DNA of 64,000 bases from Opisthocomus hoazin (taxonomy: Eukaryota > Chordata > Aves > Opisthocomiformes > Opisthocomidae), in NCBI RefSeq assembly GCF_030867145.1, contig NC_134442.1, positions 7,331,001 through 7,395,000 of the forward strand, read 5' to 3'. The notes beneath the pieces were generated by a model that was given only the letters and a program-made list of their open reading frames with translations, did no database searches and was not told the DNA's origin. Numbering within the stretch: position 1 is the first letter of the stretch; each line of letters begins with the position of its first letter. The position numbers and the translations under genes were made by a program. This document shows, piece after piece, positions 9,825 to 22,434 of this stretch.

Positions 9825-10474
9825 TGTAACCACAGTGATGGAATTAGTTAATCATAAAGCACGAACAATGCTGCTATGTCTCTTGTACAGCCCTACCCAT
9901 CTGAACATTAGGTCTGGGAACAGAGGGTTTAGTCCCTAGGTAATCATTAACGTTAAACAATAATGGTGAAGGGGATTTTTTTAATAGAAATAGCGTTACC
10001 AAATGATTGCAGGTGTATTTGTGGTACCTATCTATTGTGTGAATTAATTGAAGCAAAAAGTCATACATCTCTCCCCAAAGAAGTTAGTTTCAATTAAAAC
10101 CAGCAGGTGCCTAGAACTGGTCAAGATGACCCGTGCCGCAGGGACAAGAGCCAGAAGAGGACTGAGTTTGCGCAGAAACTGTGATGAAGAGGATAAGCCT
10201 TCATCTTAGGACCCCCGACGACCACCACTAGGAGGCACTGCGCAAGTGCGGGTGGGAGGAGTGTATGAAAATGAACTGATTTGACTATGAAAGAAAGGGC
10301 TTATGTAATCAGATGAATATGTATATTTTGATCTATATAAACTGCACGGAAAGGGTATGGGGTATGCACGTTCAGCGGAATTATCCCCCATGCATCCGAC
10401 GTCGCAATAAAGAATGCCTGCCTTTTAACACTACATTGGTGTTACGAGGTTTTATTCCCGGATTTTCGGTGACA
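9825..10474 (+). repeat. 3' LTR of provirus 1
   Basis: 650 bp, TGTAACC to GGTGACA, with TATATAAA at 10334-10341 and AATAAA at 10406-10411. It differs from the 5' LTR at about four bases by eye. The acct target duplication follows immediately. Confidence 0.93.
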
Positions 10475-10478
10475 ACCT

Positions 10479-12941
10479 CAGGGCAGACACTGGACGGCAG
10501 CCACGTCCTGCCCCTCCTCACCACCCTGCAGGCTGCTGCGGGGTCGCTGGGGCTGCGCGGAGGGGATGTGGGGGAGCCGATGGCCCCAGGGCAAGCATCA
10601 CCCCCACCCAGCCTTGTCCACCCCACCGCCACCCCGGCGGCCTCAGCATCATGGAGACGGGGGGTTCCAGAACACGGGGACAGCTGGGGGGTGCAGAGGA
10701 GACAGAGAGGAGCGCTGCAAGGGGGGAGGAGGGGCCCTGGGCCTGGTCCAGGGGCTGCTCGGCCTCGGGGAAGGCCCCACAGGAGCCATGGTGAAGCTGG
10801 GCCTGGCTGCAATCGGGGCCCGCCTCCTTCCCATGTAGTCTTGGCCGGCAGAGGTCGGGAGGGCTGTCAGTCTCCTCCCCTGAGGTGCTGCTGCCTCTGA
10901 TTGGCCCCCTTGTGGTCAGGCTGCTGGGTTACAGTGCCTGCCCTTCACCTGAGGGAATGACCTGCCATTGGCTGCCAGGGCTGTCACTCTGCCCAGATGC
11001 AATGCCCACCCGCCCCTGAGGTGCTGCTGCCTCTGATTGGACCCCAGGTGGTCAGGCTGCTGGGCTGCAGTGCCTGCCCTTCACCTGAAGTGATGACCTG
11101 CCATTGGCTGACAGTGCTGTCACTCTGCCCAGATGCAGTGCCCACCCTCCCCTGAGGTGACGCTGCCTCTGATTGGCCCCCTTGTGGTCAGGCTGCTGGG
11201 TTACAGTGCCTGCCCTTCACCTGAGGGAATGACCTGCCATTGGCTGCCAGGGCTGTCACTCTGCCCAGATGCAATGCCCACCCGCCCCTGAGGTGCTGCT
11301 GCCTCTGATTGGACCCCAGGTGGTCAGGCTGCTGGGCTGCAGTGCCTGCCCTTCACCTGAAGTGATGACCTGCCATTGGCTGACAGTGCTGTCACTCTGC
11401 CCAGATGCAGTGCCCACCCTCCCCTGAGGTGCTGCTCTCCGCTATTGGCTGCCTGAGGGGCCGCTCTCCCCTCCGCCGGTGCCTGCCCTGCTCCCAGGCG
11501 ATGTGGTGATGAACTCCACAGGGTGGGCTGGCTGCTCGCGGTGACCCTGTGGGCACGGCAGAGCAGGGAGCTTCCGCTGGGGAGGCAGTGGCAGCCATCG
11601 CCCCGTCCAACCGCCCGCCCTGCAGGGCTGGCCCGGCCTGACAGCAGAGCATGGAGGGCACTGCCCAAAGGGCTCCTGGGCACGGACAGGCCGGGGGCAC
11701 CGACCGCCTCTCAGGCAGCCTGTCCCAGCGCCCGGCCGCCCTCTCGGTGCAGAAACGGATCCTTGAGCCCAGCTGAACCCGCCCTGACGCAGCTCTGGGC
11801 CGTTCCCACGCATCCTGTCCCTGGACCCCAGCAGCAGAGCTCAGCACCTCCCTCTCACGTCCCCTCCTGGGGAAGCTGTGGAGAGCGGTGAAGTGGGACA
11901 GGGAAATACGCGGCTGTGGGCAAGAACAGACAGGTTGGGGCCCCAAAAATGAGGATTTTGGCCCTGAAAATGAGGCTTTGCAGGTGAGGACTCTGGACTG
12001 AGGCACAGGGAACCTTCCCCCGGCTCAGGGCAAGGCTGCGCCAGCCCAGAGCACGCAGGAGGTGGCCACCTCTGCACCGCGGCACGAGTGGCGACTCGCC
12101 GGCTTGGGAGAGCGCGGGGCCTTTCCATGCCCGGGGGTGTCTGGGGAGGGGGCAGGCTGCCTAAAGCATCTCCCCTCCTCCTCCCCTCCAGGTCTCTGTG
12201 CTCCAGCGGGGCAGCTGGGGCTCTGCTGTAAGGACACCCGGGGTCAGCATGCGCTGTGCTGCCTTGGGCTGCTGGGAAGGGATGGCATTGGGATGCTCCC
12301 CGGGCAACCCTGCTTCCCCCGGGGGCTGCCATTTCCCATTTTCCCACCCAGCTGCCAGGCAGCCATGCTGCTGTCGGAGGGGCAGGCTCTGCTCCAGGCC
12401 CCGGCTGAGGTGAGGCTGACACTGCCCTACCAAAGCCCTCCTGCTACACAGCTGTGGGATTCTGGGAGAAGGTGAGCACACAGGGTGTGTGCAAAGCAGT
12501 AACATTTGAGCACCTGCTTCTTGTCAGCATCCACACCTTCCCGAGCTCACACTCCTTCTGTCTCCTCCTCTGGTGATATTTCCACATTTCTTCTCTCAGT
12601 CTAGGTTTCTCCTGGAGAAGAGAGGTTGTACAATATGTTGGAAATACCTGTGGTTGTGCCACCCCTACACAAAGAAAAACTTTTTCTTCACGATTCAGGA
12701 GCTTAGCCCAGACGTATCAAGCACATTACCCAGGACTAGGAGCCAGGAGATTCCAGAAGCTGAGTTTCAGCTCTAGAGAAGAGTTGTTTTGTGATCTGGG
12801 ATGACCCCACCTTCCTCCATCACTTTCTCTGTTGGCCAAATGACCAGTGAAACGCCGGCCTGCCTGAGGTGAAGCTGAAGGACTTGTTTCTCTTGGTAAC
12901 GGCTTGGGCTGGCAGAAGTCACTCTGTGCCTGCCAAACAAG
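10479..12941. repeat. S block, copy 1
   Basis: Unique-looking GC-rich DNA between the provirus and the acrosin fragment, repeated at 23089, 48707 and 59393. It holds a GC-rich segment (10479-10860) with a minus-strand ATG in a good context (CACCATGG near 10790), a CCAAT minisatellite, a GC-rich part (11460-11930), two isolated 21-bp units (11939-11990), and about 950 bp in which I see no gene. It ends where intron 3 sequence of acrosin begins at about 12942. Confidence 0.75.
10880..11460 (-). repeat. CCAAT-box minisatellite (nine boxes)
   Basis: ATTGG occurs at 10900, 10967, 11036, 11103, 11172, 11239, 11308, 11375 and 11444. The spacing alternates 67 and 69 bp, giving a 136-bp higher-order unit of two diverged monomers (CTGATTGG and CCATTGGCTG types). 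On the minus strand these are CCAAT boxes, the recognition core of NF-Y. The other S blocks carry seven (23490-23930), five (49105-49415) and five (59790-60095) boxes, so the array varies in copy number. Confidence 0.85.
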
Positions 12942-13843
12942 TCCCTTTTGGGAACTCACCTCTTGCAGTCGTGGAACCCCAGCCACTGACGTAGCAGCTT
13001 CTCAGCTGCGACACTCTCAGCCAGGCGTCGGGCACACAGGCAAGCTGCACGTAGTAGCCGCACAGGACAGGCTGGTCCAATTCCAGCAAGGCAATGTCGT
13101 TCCTCTGCGTGATGTTGTAGTAGTGCTCGTGAACCAGTAGCCGCTTAATAGTGCGCACTTGGGTCTCAGGGCCCAGCTGAGTCAAGTGGCTGGCCCCGAT
13201 CACCACGTGCCACATGGTGATGTGCCTGCAAGGCAGGTGGAGAGAGGGGTCAGAGGGAGCGCAGCCCCGTGCTGCAAGCAGCCCAGCAGTTGCCTGCCTT
13301 CTGCTGCACAGGGCAGAGAGGAAGGCAGCGCTACGGAGGGTGCGACTGCCCTAGCACGCCTTGGGCACAAGGAGTGTCGGGCGGGAGGCTGCTAGGAAGC
13401 CGTGGCGTGAGCCCAGCCCTCTCGCGAGCAGTCTCTCAGCTGGGCTTGGCAGTGCCCAGGCACTGGGCGTGCTGCAGGGAAGCGGGATGGCGCTAGCACG
13501 TGCTGCTGTGGAGCGGGCACGTGCTAGTGCTGTGGGGCTGTTCCCTGGTCCTCCTTACCCGGGCGTGATGAAGCAGTGGGCTGCTGTCAGCACCCACTGT
13601 GGGCTGATGAGCGACCCTCCGCAGACATGCGCCATGCCTCCTATGATGGGCTTCTGGATGCTGACGATCCAGGGCCAGGCCCCTAGCTGGGCATCGGTGC
13701 CACCCACGACGCGTGACATGCCGTAGTAAGAATCCATGGGCCGGTGCCTGCAGGTCCCTCTGTAAGCAGAAACTCATGAATGTCCTGCTCGGTGGCTTGC
13801 TGCTGTTCAGGCTGCAGGTCAGCCCCCTTCCCCCCCACCAGGC
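12942..13843 (-). pseudogene. Acrosin fragment with exons 2 and 3 only (copy at 13 kb)
   Basis: Exon 2 (13559-13759) and exon 3 (12960-13225) match the intact gene in length, splice sites and phase. They encode the activation site SRVVGG, the catalytic His (LTAAHC) and the catalytic Asp (RNDIALL). Exons 4-5, with the serine, and exon 1 are absent: intron 3 is cut a few bases after the exon 3 donor and joined to the S block, and intron 1 is cut at 13844 and joined to the R block. One change, Cys-Gly to Cys-Arg, affects the light chain. It cannot encode a protease; the copy at 61584-62485 is nearly identical. Confidence 0.88.
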
Positions 13844-16800
13844 GCTGCCCAGCTCCAGGCCTGCAGCTCTGCACTGGTCCCGGGGCAGATGTCTCCAGCC
13901 CGGGGGTCTCCAGGGCCAGCCCGTGCCCCATCGCTCAGCACCCCACGCCTGTCCCCCTCTTCCCGCACCCTCTGCCCCCACGTCTCGGGGCGCTGCTCCC
14001 CGACCAGCCTGCACTGCTGGGCGCAGCCTCGCGACGGTGGCACCCAAAACCCTGCTCCTGCACAGAGTCACGACGTGGTGCTGCTCTCTGCACCAGCCCA
14101 GGGTCGCACCCTGCCCCAGCAGAGCCCCAACAAGTGCAGCCAGGGGAAGCGCAGAGTCCTGGCCCTGGGGAGGTCACTACCAATAGAGCTTTGGATCCTA
14201 AAAAGATGCTTTCTGCTCTGAAAGTGAGGGTTTAAACCCTAACAAGGGAACGGTGTGCCCTAAGAAAGTCTATGGCTAATAAAAGACAGCTTTGGACCCA
14301 AAAAAATGAGGATTTCCGCCCTGCAAATAAGGCTCTGGGATCTAAAATGGATGGAGAGTGTCTACAAATGACGCTTTGGGCCCTGCAAAGGAGGGGAACC
14401 TCTTGGTTCCTCTGTTGCCCCATAAAACGAAACACTCCAGTGCAGGCCTAGAGCTGTAAGAGGGGTTTGGCCCTAGAAGTGAGACTTTGGACTCTCCAAA
14501 AAAGAGTTTGGGCCTGAAGCATGGGGCGTTGGGATGTGAAAATAAGGCTTTGGAAATGAAAATGAGATGCTGAACCCTCAAATCAGGACTTTTGCCCTCA
14601 CATGATGTTTTGGTGCCAAAAGCTAGGGCTCTGTATGCTAAAAACAGGTCTTTGGAGCCTCCAAATGAGGCTTCGGTCATTAAACAAGTGAGGCTTTGTA
14701 CCCAAAATGAGCAGTTTGGATGCTAAAATGAGGCTTTGGACCCTCCAGCTTGCCGACTGGATCCTCTAAGTCAGGCTATGGATCCAGATAATGAGGCTTT
14801 GGTGCCATGAAAGGAGACTTTAGACCCTACAAATAAGGCTTTGGACTCTAAAAAGGAGCCCTTTGACACTCAAATCAGACTTTGGGCCTTCAAGAGAATG
14901 CTTTGGTCCCTTAAAAGGAGTCTGTGAATTGTAAAAGCGAAGCTTGCAACTTATCAATGAGGGTTTGACCCTGCAAAGGAGGGTTTGGACCCTAAAAAAA
15001 GGCTTTGTGCCCTCCAGATGGTGCTATCACCATCGACCTCTTGTAGGACAGAAAGAGGTCTTGTGAGGCAGCAGTTGCGTCCCACTGTGCAGGCTTTGAG
15101 CCAGCCCTGGGGACTCAGCTGACCAGCAGGTTGTCACTGGAGGACACTGGGGCTGCAAGGGTACGCATTTCCCAGCCATCACTTAGCTGCAGGGAGATCT
15201 GCTTTGACGGCCCCAGGCCAGAAGGACACGCACTGCACAGGCGGGCATTCCCAGAGGCGTCTCTTGGACTTGCCAGGGCAGGAATCACCGAGGGCAGAGG
15301 ACAACAGCCCAAGAGCAGGGAAGTGCTGGCCTGTTTTTCAAGCCAAGGCGGCAAATTCACCTGCAGGGGCTCTCCTGAGCAGCGGCACAAGTGCCAGCTG
15401 GCTGAAAGCATGCACAGCTCGCTCAAGGGCTGGGCTGAGTGCTTCGTGCCCCACTAACGCAGGGCAAAAACAAAGCGTGCTCACCTCGCCTGAACGAGCG
15501 GCTGCAGAGCTGTCACTCCCCGGGTCCAGGCGGGATCTCCACGTGTGCCCTGGGACACCCACGGGTGCGTACGCTGGAGCCGCACACTTCCCATGCCTGG
15601 TGACGGAGGGCTCCACGCACGCCGGAGGAGCTGGAGAGCAGCAAGGCAGACGCTCAGTGCCCTCAGCACCAGGGCCGAGCCCTGCTCTCGCAGCAGGACG
15701 GGGCAGAGCCATCTCCCCGTTCCCCTGGGCAGCTGTCCCCAGCGCTCCACAGGAAAACTGCCAGGGCGGTGTGTTAGGGGTTGGAAGGGACCTCTGTGGG
15801 TCATCGCGTGGGCAGCGGTGTGCAGAGCAACGGCGGGCTGAGGGCAGCCGAGGCAGGAGAGCAGCCTTGCGCTCAGTGGGACCAGGCTGCTCTCTGCTCT
15901 GCCACCAAAGCTAAGACTTTGGAAAGTCAAAATGATGCTTTGGATGCTAGAAATATAGCTCTGGAGCCTAAAAAGAGGCTTTCTGCCTCCAAAATGAGAG
16001 TTAGGACCCTCAAAATGGAACTGTGGGCCCTAAAAGAAGGTTGTGAGTGATAAAAGACAGGTTTGGGTACCATAAATGAGGGCTTCAGCCCTGAAAATGG
16101 GGCTCTGGGCACTCCAAAGGATAGGCTAGATGCTACAAGGGACGCTTTAGACCCTGAAAAGGAGGGGAACGACTTGGTTCCTCCATGGCCTCCAGAAATG
16201 GAGATTTCGTCCCAAATAGAGGGCTCTGGGCACTCCAGTGGAGGCTTTCAGGTGTAAAAGAGGGCTTGGGACCCTTCAAAGTAGAGTTTAGACCCGCCAA
16301 AGGATGGCTTGGGGCTTAAGAATGCAACATTGGGCCCTGAAAATGGGGCTTTGGAAATTACATTGAGGCATTGAACCCTGAACTTCTGATGGTTTTAAGC
16401 CCTGAAGTGATGCTTTGGGTTTGAAAATCAGGGCTTTGTACTGTTGAAATGGGATTTTAGACCCTCAGAATGAAGCTTGGGACATCAAACAAACAAGGCT
16501 TCTAAGTCTAAAGGAGCAGTTTTGATTCTACATGGAGGCTTTGGCTCCTGAAAAGCAGGGTTTTGAAGATAAAGATGAGGGTTGAGACCTCAAATGGAGA
16601 CTTTGGACCCTATAAACAATGCTTTGGACTCTGAAAAGGAGGCTCTGCACCTTCAAAATGATGCTATGAGCCCTGGGTTTGGAACTTAGAAATGAGGGTT
16701 TGTACCCTGAAAAGGAGGCTTTGGGTCCTAAAAAGAAGGCATTAAAACCTACAATAAAAGTTTGGACACTAAAGATGAGTCCTGGAGACCAAGCGCCACC

Positions 16801-17092
16801 CCCACCCCGTCCCTTGGCAATGACAGACTCACAGCTGAGGATGGTGGCCCTCTTGCAGGGGCGGGCGCTGGCGGCGGCGGGGCAGAGAGCGGTGCAGAGG
16901 AGGTGCAGGCGGCCTCGCTGTCGCAGCCCTCGTGGAGGCAGCGGCAGGTCTGGCCCCGTCTCAGCAGGGCGGGCAGCGTCAGGAAGGAGATGATGTGCAG
17001 GAGCTGTGGGGATGGGGGAGAGCATCAGCCCTGGGACGCCCCTGCTTCGGGGGGCAGACCCCAGCCCCACATCCCCCCCGTCCTCGCCACCT
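13844..17092. repeat. R block, copy 2 (no M2 upstream)
   Basis: Full-length copy with 21-bp repeat fields at about 14186-15020 and 15911-16780. Acrosin intron 1 is fused to it at the shared pentamer GCTGC (13844-13848), so the M2 block with the TOPORS-like pseudogene is missing. The right inverted-repeat arm (16787-16827) therefore has no partner here. Confidence 0.85.
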
Positions 17093-17741
17093 TGTAACCA
17101 CAGTGATGGAATTAGTTAATCATAAAGCACGAACAATGCTGCTATGTCTCTTGTACAGCCCTACCCATCTGAACATTAGGTCTGGGAACAGAGGGTTTAG
17201 TCCCTAGGTAATCATTAACGTTAAACAATAATGGTGAAGGGGATTTTTTTAATAGAAATAGCGTTACCAAATGATTGCAGGTGTATTTGTGGTACCTATC
17301 TATTGTGTGAATTAATTGAAGCAAAAAGTCATACATCTCCCCCCAAAGAAGGTAGTTTCAATTAAAACCAGCAGGTGCCTAGAACTGGTCAAGACGACCC
17401 GTGCCGCAGGGACAAGAGCCAGAAGAGGACTGAGTTTGCGCAGAAACTGTGATGAAGAGGATAAGCCTTCATCTTAGGACCCCTGACGACCACCACTAGG
17501 AGGCACTGCGCAAGTGCGGGTGGGAGGAGTGTATGAAAATGAACTGATTTGACTATGAAAGAAAGGGCTTATGTAATCAGATGAATATGTATATTTTGAT
17601 CTATATAAACTGCACGGAAAGGGTATGGGGTATGCACGTTCGGCGGAATTATCCCCCGTGCATCCGACGTCGCAATAAAGAATGCTGCCTTTTAACACTA
17701 CATTGGTGTGACGAGGTTTTATTCCCGGATTTTCGGTGACA
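17093..17741 (+). repeat. 5' LTR of provirus 2
   Basis: Shares with the first LTR of the double provirus (37371-38019) a one-base deletion (AATGCTGCC) and the variants CTGACGACC and GACGACCC, marking both as one sublineage. Confidence 0.92.
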
Positions 17742-18157
17742 GTTTCTGGTGACCCAGATGGGACCCTGCTTGTGAATACCGACGGATCCGCGGGATCACG
17801 GGACCTCCAGCCGGCATCGAGGGATTCTCGAGGAGAACCTCTGATCCCCGGACCGAAGGATTCCAAGTAAGTCCCCTGGAATTTAATTAAGGCATTCTTT
17901 AGGTATAATATACGCCTGCTCGTAAATCGTGGTGAAAACCTCGTAGAGTTGGGCTGAAAGGTACCTTTGTGGAAAGTCTCTGCTCGGTGAAAGCCGGTGG
18001 AGCGGGGCCCAAGGGGGAGGTCTTCAACAGGGGGTTGAAGTCTCCAGGATCTCAGCAGGGGGCTGGGATCCCAAAAGGGAGCTCCAACAAGGGTTGGGGT
18101 CCCTCTGATTAGTGTTTGTGATATAGTGCACAATCACTACCACTGGTCATTTGAAGG

Positions 18158-18634
18158 ATGGGCACCTTTCCGAGTAAAAGACCCATGCCAAGGGACACGC
18201 CTTTGGGATGTATTTTAAAGCACTGGAAAGAACTGGGGGGGGGCCCTTTAACTCGGAAGCAGTTAATTGAGTATTGTAATCATCGGTGGCCGTTATATAC
18301 TCTAGATGACGGGGAGAAGTGGCCGGAGGATGGGACACTGTGTTATAATACCATTTTGCAATTAATGTTGTTTTGTAAAAGGGAAAATAAATAGAAAAAA
18401 ATGACATATGTAGATTTGTTTTTCTCGTTAAGAAATCATTCGAAATGGCAAAGGCAGTGTAGGATACATCCGCGCGGTTCTATGGTAATGGCTTTAAAGA
18501 AAGGAAACTGCGAAAAGGGTTCAAAGAAATGTTGCGTCGCTTGTAGTGTTGGCAAAGAGTGTTTGAAATATGAGCCTGAGGAGGATGATGTTGAATTAAT
18601 AGTGGCACCGCATCGGAGATGGGGGGATAATTAG
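18158..18634 (+). pseudogene. gag matrix remnant, provirus 2
   Basis: Same as the copy at 5548: matrix residues interrupted by an in-frame TAG, then a second segment and a stop; capsid and nucleocapsid are missing. Confidence 0.87.
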
Positions 18635-18802
18635 GAAGAGGAATCCGAGATCGTTAGCCCTTCCACCTCCCCTCTGGGGGAGGGTGCGAGAGGATTTAGC
18701 CCGGTTTCGGGAAGGACACAGGGAAGGACGGGGCGGGGGGGGGGGTACCAGAATCGGCTTCTCCCCTCCAAGCCCCTCTCTGAAAAGACAGAGAATGAGG
18801 AA

Positions 18803-21762
18803 GTAAAATTTTTAATAAATACAAGAACCACTTATTTGGTATTAAACACATGTAAAGGGAAATATAGTCATAAATCTGTAGATGTTGTTGGTGCGACAGG
18901 GTAAAAAGAAAATTAACCTTTCTTAGAGCTGTTGAAATTAAGAAAACAGTGGGTAACTCACCAGTTTCTATATATGCCTGAATGTCCGTTGCCTTTGTTA
19001 AGACAAGATTTATTAAGCAAATTAGAGGCACAAATAACTTTAAAAAAAAATGAAAAAATTAAATTATTGATACCAGAATCAAAAGCCGTAGAGGCAAGGG
19101 TGTTTGTGTTACAGGATTCTTTTAAGGAGGAACAAATTCCAGAAGAGGTGGAAAACGCAGTAATCCTGCTTGGTTTAGGCAAATGAAGTTCCGGGACAGT
19201 CCAAATTGGCAGAACTGGTAAAAGTGACCTTAAAACCTGGATCCAAACCGGTAAGACAAAAATAATATCCTATTAAGTGGGAGGCACGAAAAGAATTAAA
19301 GGGGTTAATCATGAAATTTTTGGAATATAGGCTTTTGGTAGAATGCGAGTCAAAATACAACACACCTATACTACCGGTAAAGAAACCTGGAGGACGGGAA
19401 TATCGACTAGTCCAGGATCTAAGAGCTATAAATCAAATAGTTCAAGATATACACCCAGTAGTGGCCAATCCCTATACTTTATTGACATCCCTGAAAGAGG
19501 AGCATAAATGGTTTACTGTACTAGATTTAAAGAATACCTTCTTTTGCATACCTCTGGATGCACAAAGTCAAAGCATATTTGCTTTTGAATGGAAGAGCCC
19601 TGCAACAGAACGAAAGATACAACTGACATGGACTATACTTCCACAAGGATTTAAAAATAGCCCCACAATATTTGGAAAACTGTTTGTCCATAAAAGACAA
19701 CATCTGGTCCTTAGAGTGCTGGCACAACGTCTGGGATCCTGGAAGCAGCCAGTAGGATACCTCTCTAAACAACTTGACAACGTGAGTAAAGGATGGCCGG
19801 GATGTTTGCGCGCCGTGGCAGCGACGGTATTGCTAATTCAGGAAGCTTGAAAATTGACTATGGGCCAAAAGATGGTGGTGTATGTACCACACATGGTGGT
19901 AACTGTTCTAGAACAAAAGGGGGGTCATTGGCTGTCCCCCAGCAGAATGCTAAAATATCAGGTTGTCTTGCCAGAGCAGGATGATGTGGAACTAAAAACC
20001 ACAACCATCGTAAATCCAGCAATGTTTCTGTCAACGAAAAATCCAACAGAAAATCTAGAACATGACTGCCTGCTAACTGTTGAACAAGTCTATTCCAGCA
20101 GACCGGACCTGAGGGATGAGCCTCTGGAAAATCCTGATTTCGAATTGTTCACGGATGGAAGCAGCTTTGTGAAAGAAGAAAGACGAACGGCCGGATACGC
20201 TGTTGTCACCACCACCGAGGTACTGGAGTCAGGAACGCTGCCTGCAAATACCTCGGCACAGAAAGCAGAACTGGTGGCATTGAGGCAAGCCTTGCGAATG
20301 GCAGAAGAAAAAAGGGTAAATATATGGACTGACTCTAAATATGCATTTGGTGTAATTCATGCTCATGAAGCCATCTGGAAAGAAAGAGGACTGCTCTCAG
20401 CCCAAGGTTCATCGATAAAACATAAAGAAAAAATCCTTCAGCTCCTCGAAGAGGCGCAGAAACCAAAGAAAGTGGCAGTGATGCACTGCAAGGCTCATCA
20501 ATTTGGTCGGACAACTATAAACATAAGTAATCGATTGGCAGACAAAACAACAAAAGAGACTGCTAAACAAAGTATCTTTGCACTAATACCAGTAAAACAA
20601 ATAAAAATCCCAAATCTGAAACAAAATACAGTAAATTGGATGAACAATTGACAGAACAATTAAAGGCATCACAAAATACAGAAGAGTGGTGGGTAACACC
20701 AAAAAAGCAGATAACAATAACCCCGCAAGTCATGATAGAACTTGCGAAAAAAAACATACACAGACACATTGGGGTGTAGATGCTATAATCTCGAGCCTAA
20801 AATCATCTGCAGTGTGTGTAGGAATGACAGAAGTAATGAAATCTATAATAACTAAGTGTCCAATTTGTCTCAAAAATAATCCTTTAAATCGGAAAAGAGC
20901 ACCCCTAGGAATAACAAAACAGGATAACACCCCAGAAAATTATTGACAAGTTGATTTTTCTGAACTGCCCAGGCAGAATGGATTCAAGTATCTATTAGTA
21001 TTAATTAATACTTTTTCTGGATGGCCGGAAGCCTTTCCTTGTCACACCAACAAAGCGAAAAAAGTAGTTAAAATATTGTTAAAAAAAATAATACCAAGGT
21101 TTAGGGTACCAATTGGCATGTCTTCCGATAGGGGACCACATTTTGTAACAAAAATAGTTCAGCAAGTAAATAAAATTTTAAGAATAAATTAAGATTTACA
21201 TACCCCCTGGAGGCCACAATCAAGTGGGAAAATTGAAAGAATAAACCAAACATTAAAAAGACAAATAAATAAAATTTGTCAAAAAGTGTCTTTAAAATGG
21301 CCACAAGCTTTACCATTAGCACTTCTGAGAATCAGAATCCAACCAAGATCTAAAGATGGTGTAAGTCCATACGAAATTTTGTATGGCAAACCTTATCAGA
21401 CTCCTTTAATCCCAGGGGATATAAAAATAACAAGGGAAACAGATTTAAAAATGTATTTGGTTTCTTTAGGAAAAACACTTGAAGCACTCCGAAAATACAT
21501 TGTGCTGACCAAATCGCTTGCTTTGGATACCCCTGTGCATCAGTATCAACCAGGTGATTTCATGTACATAAGAACTTGGAACTCTGAACCACTGCAAAAA
21601 AAGTGGAAAGAACCTTTTCAGGTACTGTTAACAACTTACACTGCAATCAAAGTAGAAGGGGTGGAACCGTAGATACACTACACTCGAGTGAAGAAGGCCC
21701 CTTCGTGGAGAGTCATCAATAGAGATCCAGAGACTGCAAAACTGACTTTGAAATATATCTAA
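18803..21762 (+). pseudogene. pol remnant, provirus 2
   Basis: Carries the same NTR in place of the protease active-site motif, the same RT deletion removing motif C, the TGA before RNase H, and the broken integrase frame. The predicted residues of the visible segments are unchanged relative to provirus 1 apart from silent or scattered substitutions. Confidence 0.88.
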
Positions 21763-22048
21763 AAAGAGTAGTTATTACTGTAAAATGCGAGGAGACTGTA
21801 TCTCGATCTGAAAACTGATGATACTAAGAACACTGTTCAGTGTATTAGAAGTAAGAACAAAAAACGTTAATTCACTGCCAATAAAAGCAAAACAATTAAT
21901 ATACCTCCTAAGGAGGACTCCAGAAAAAATTTGATGATCGGGCTTATAGAAGAATTTGCAAATTTACAAAATGTGACCCAAATAACTACATGTCTTCCAA
22001 TCCCAAGGGCGGTAGGAAAATCAGTCCCATGAAGAAATTCAACAAGAC

Positions 22049-22312
22049 ATGCAAGAAAATTGGCTTGATAAAATTTTTAATGGATTCAGGTGGAATATTA
22101 GTTCTTGGGTCAAATCTTTAGTCGGTACCGGACTGCTTTTACTGGTAGTAGTTTTAATAATAATACTGCTCATTTATTATTGTCTAAAAAAGGAACTCAC
22201 CAACAGAACAGCTTTTAATCAAATGATTATTCAGGCTATTGCAAGAAGACAAAACCTTAGTGAGTCGGTTGTAACACTTCCACCACCCTATAGCGAAACA
22301 AGTGGACTATAA
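22049..22312 (+). pseudogene. env remnant, provirus 2
   Basis: Membrane anchor and PPPY-containing tail identical in sequence to the copy at 9439; no ectodomain. Confidence 0.8.
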
Positions 22313-22434
22313 ATGTAGTGTTGTAATTTTGAAAAGTATATTTTAATAGTATTTAATCATTATATGATCAAAAAAAAATTTAATTATGGAAGTATTGAAA
22401 AGATAATTATTTCAAAACTTCCAAAGGGGGGAAA

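Larger units (their letters stand above)
4482..10474 (+). mobile_element. Class I endogenous retrovirus, provirus 1 (internally deleted)
   Basis: A 5,993-bp provirus with two 650-bp LTRs (4482-5131, 9825-10474), a primer-binding site, remnants of gag, pol and env in order, and a polypurine tract. It is flanked by a 4-bp direct repeat (acct at 4478-4481 and 10475-10478), and the same acct occurs once in the empty site at 59389-59392. Matrix, RNase H and integrase motifs and the 4-bp duplication point to the gammaretrovirus-like class. By eye I count about four differences between the LTRs, implying recent insertion. Most of capsid, nucleocapsid, RT motif C, thumb and connection, and nearly all of the envelope are absent; the rest has stops and frameshifts, so it cannot be autonomous. 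The element is AT-rich compared with its flanks. Confidence 0.93.
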
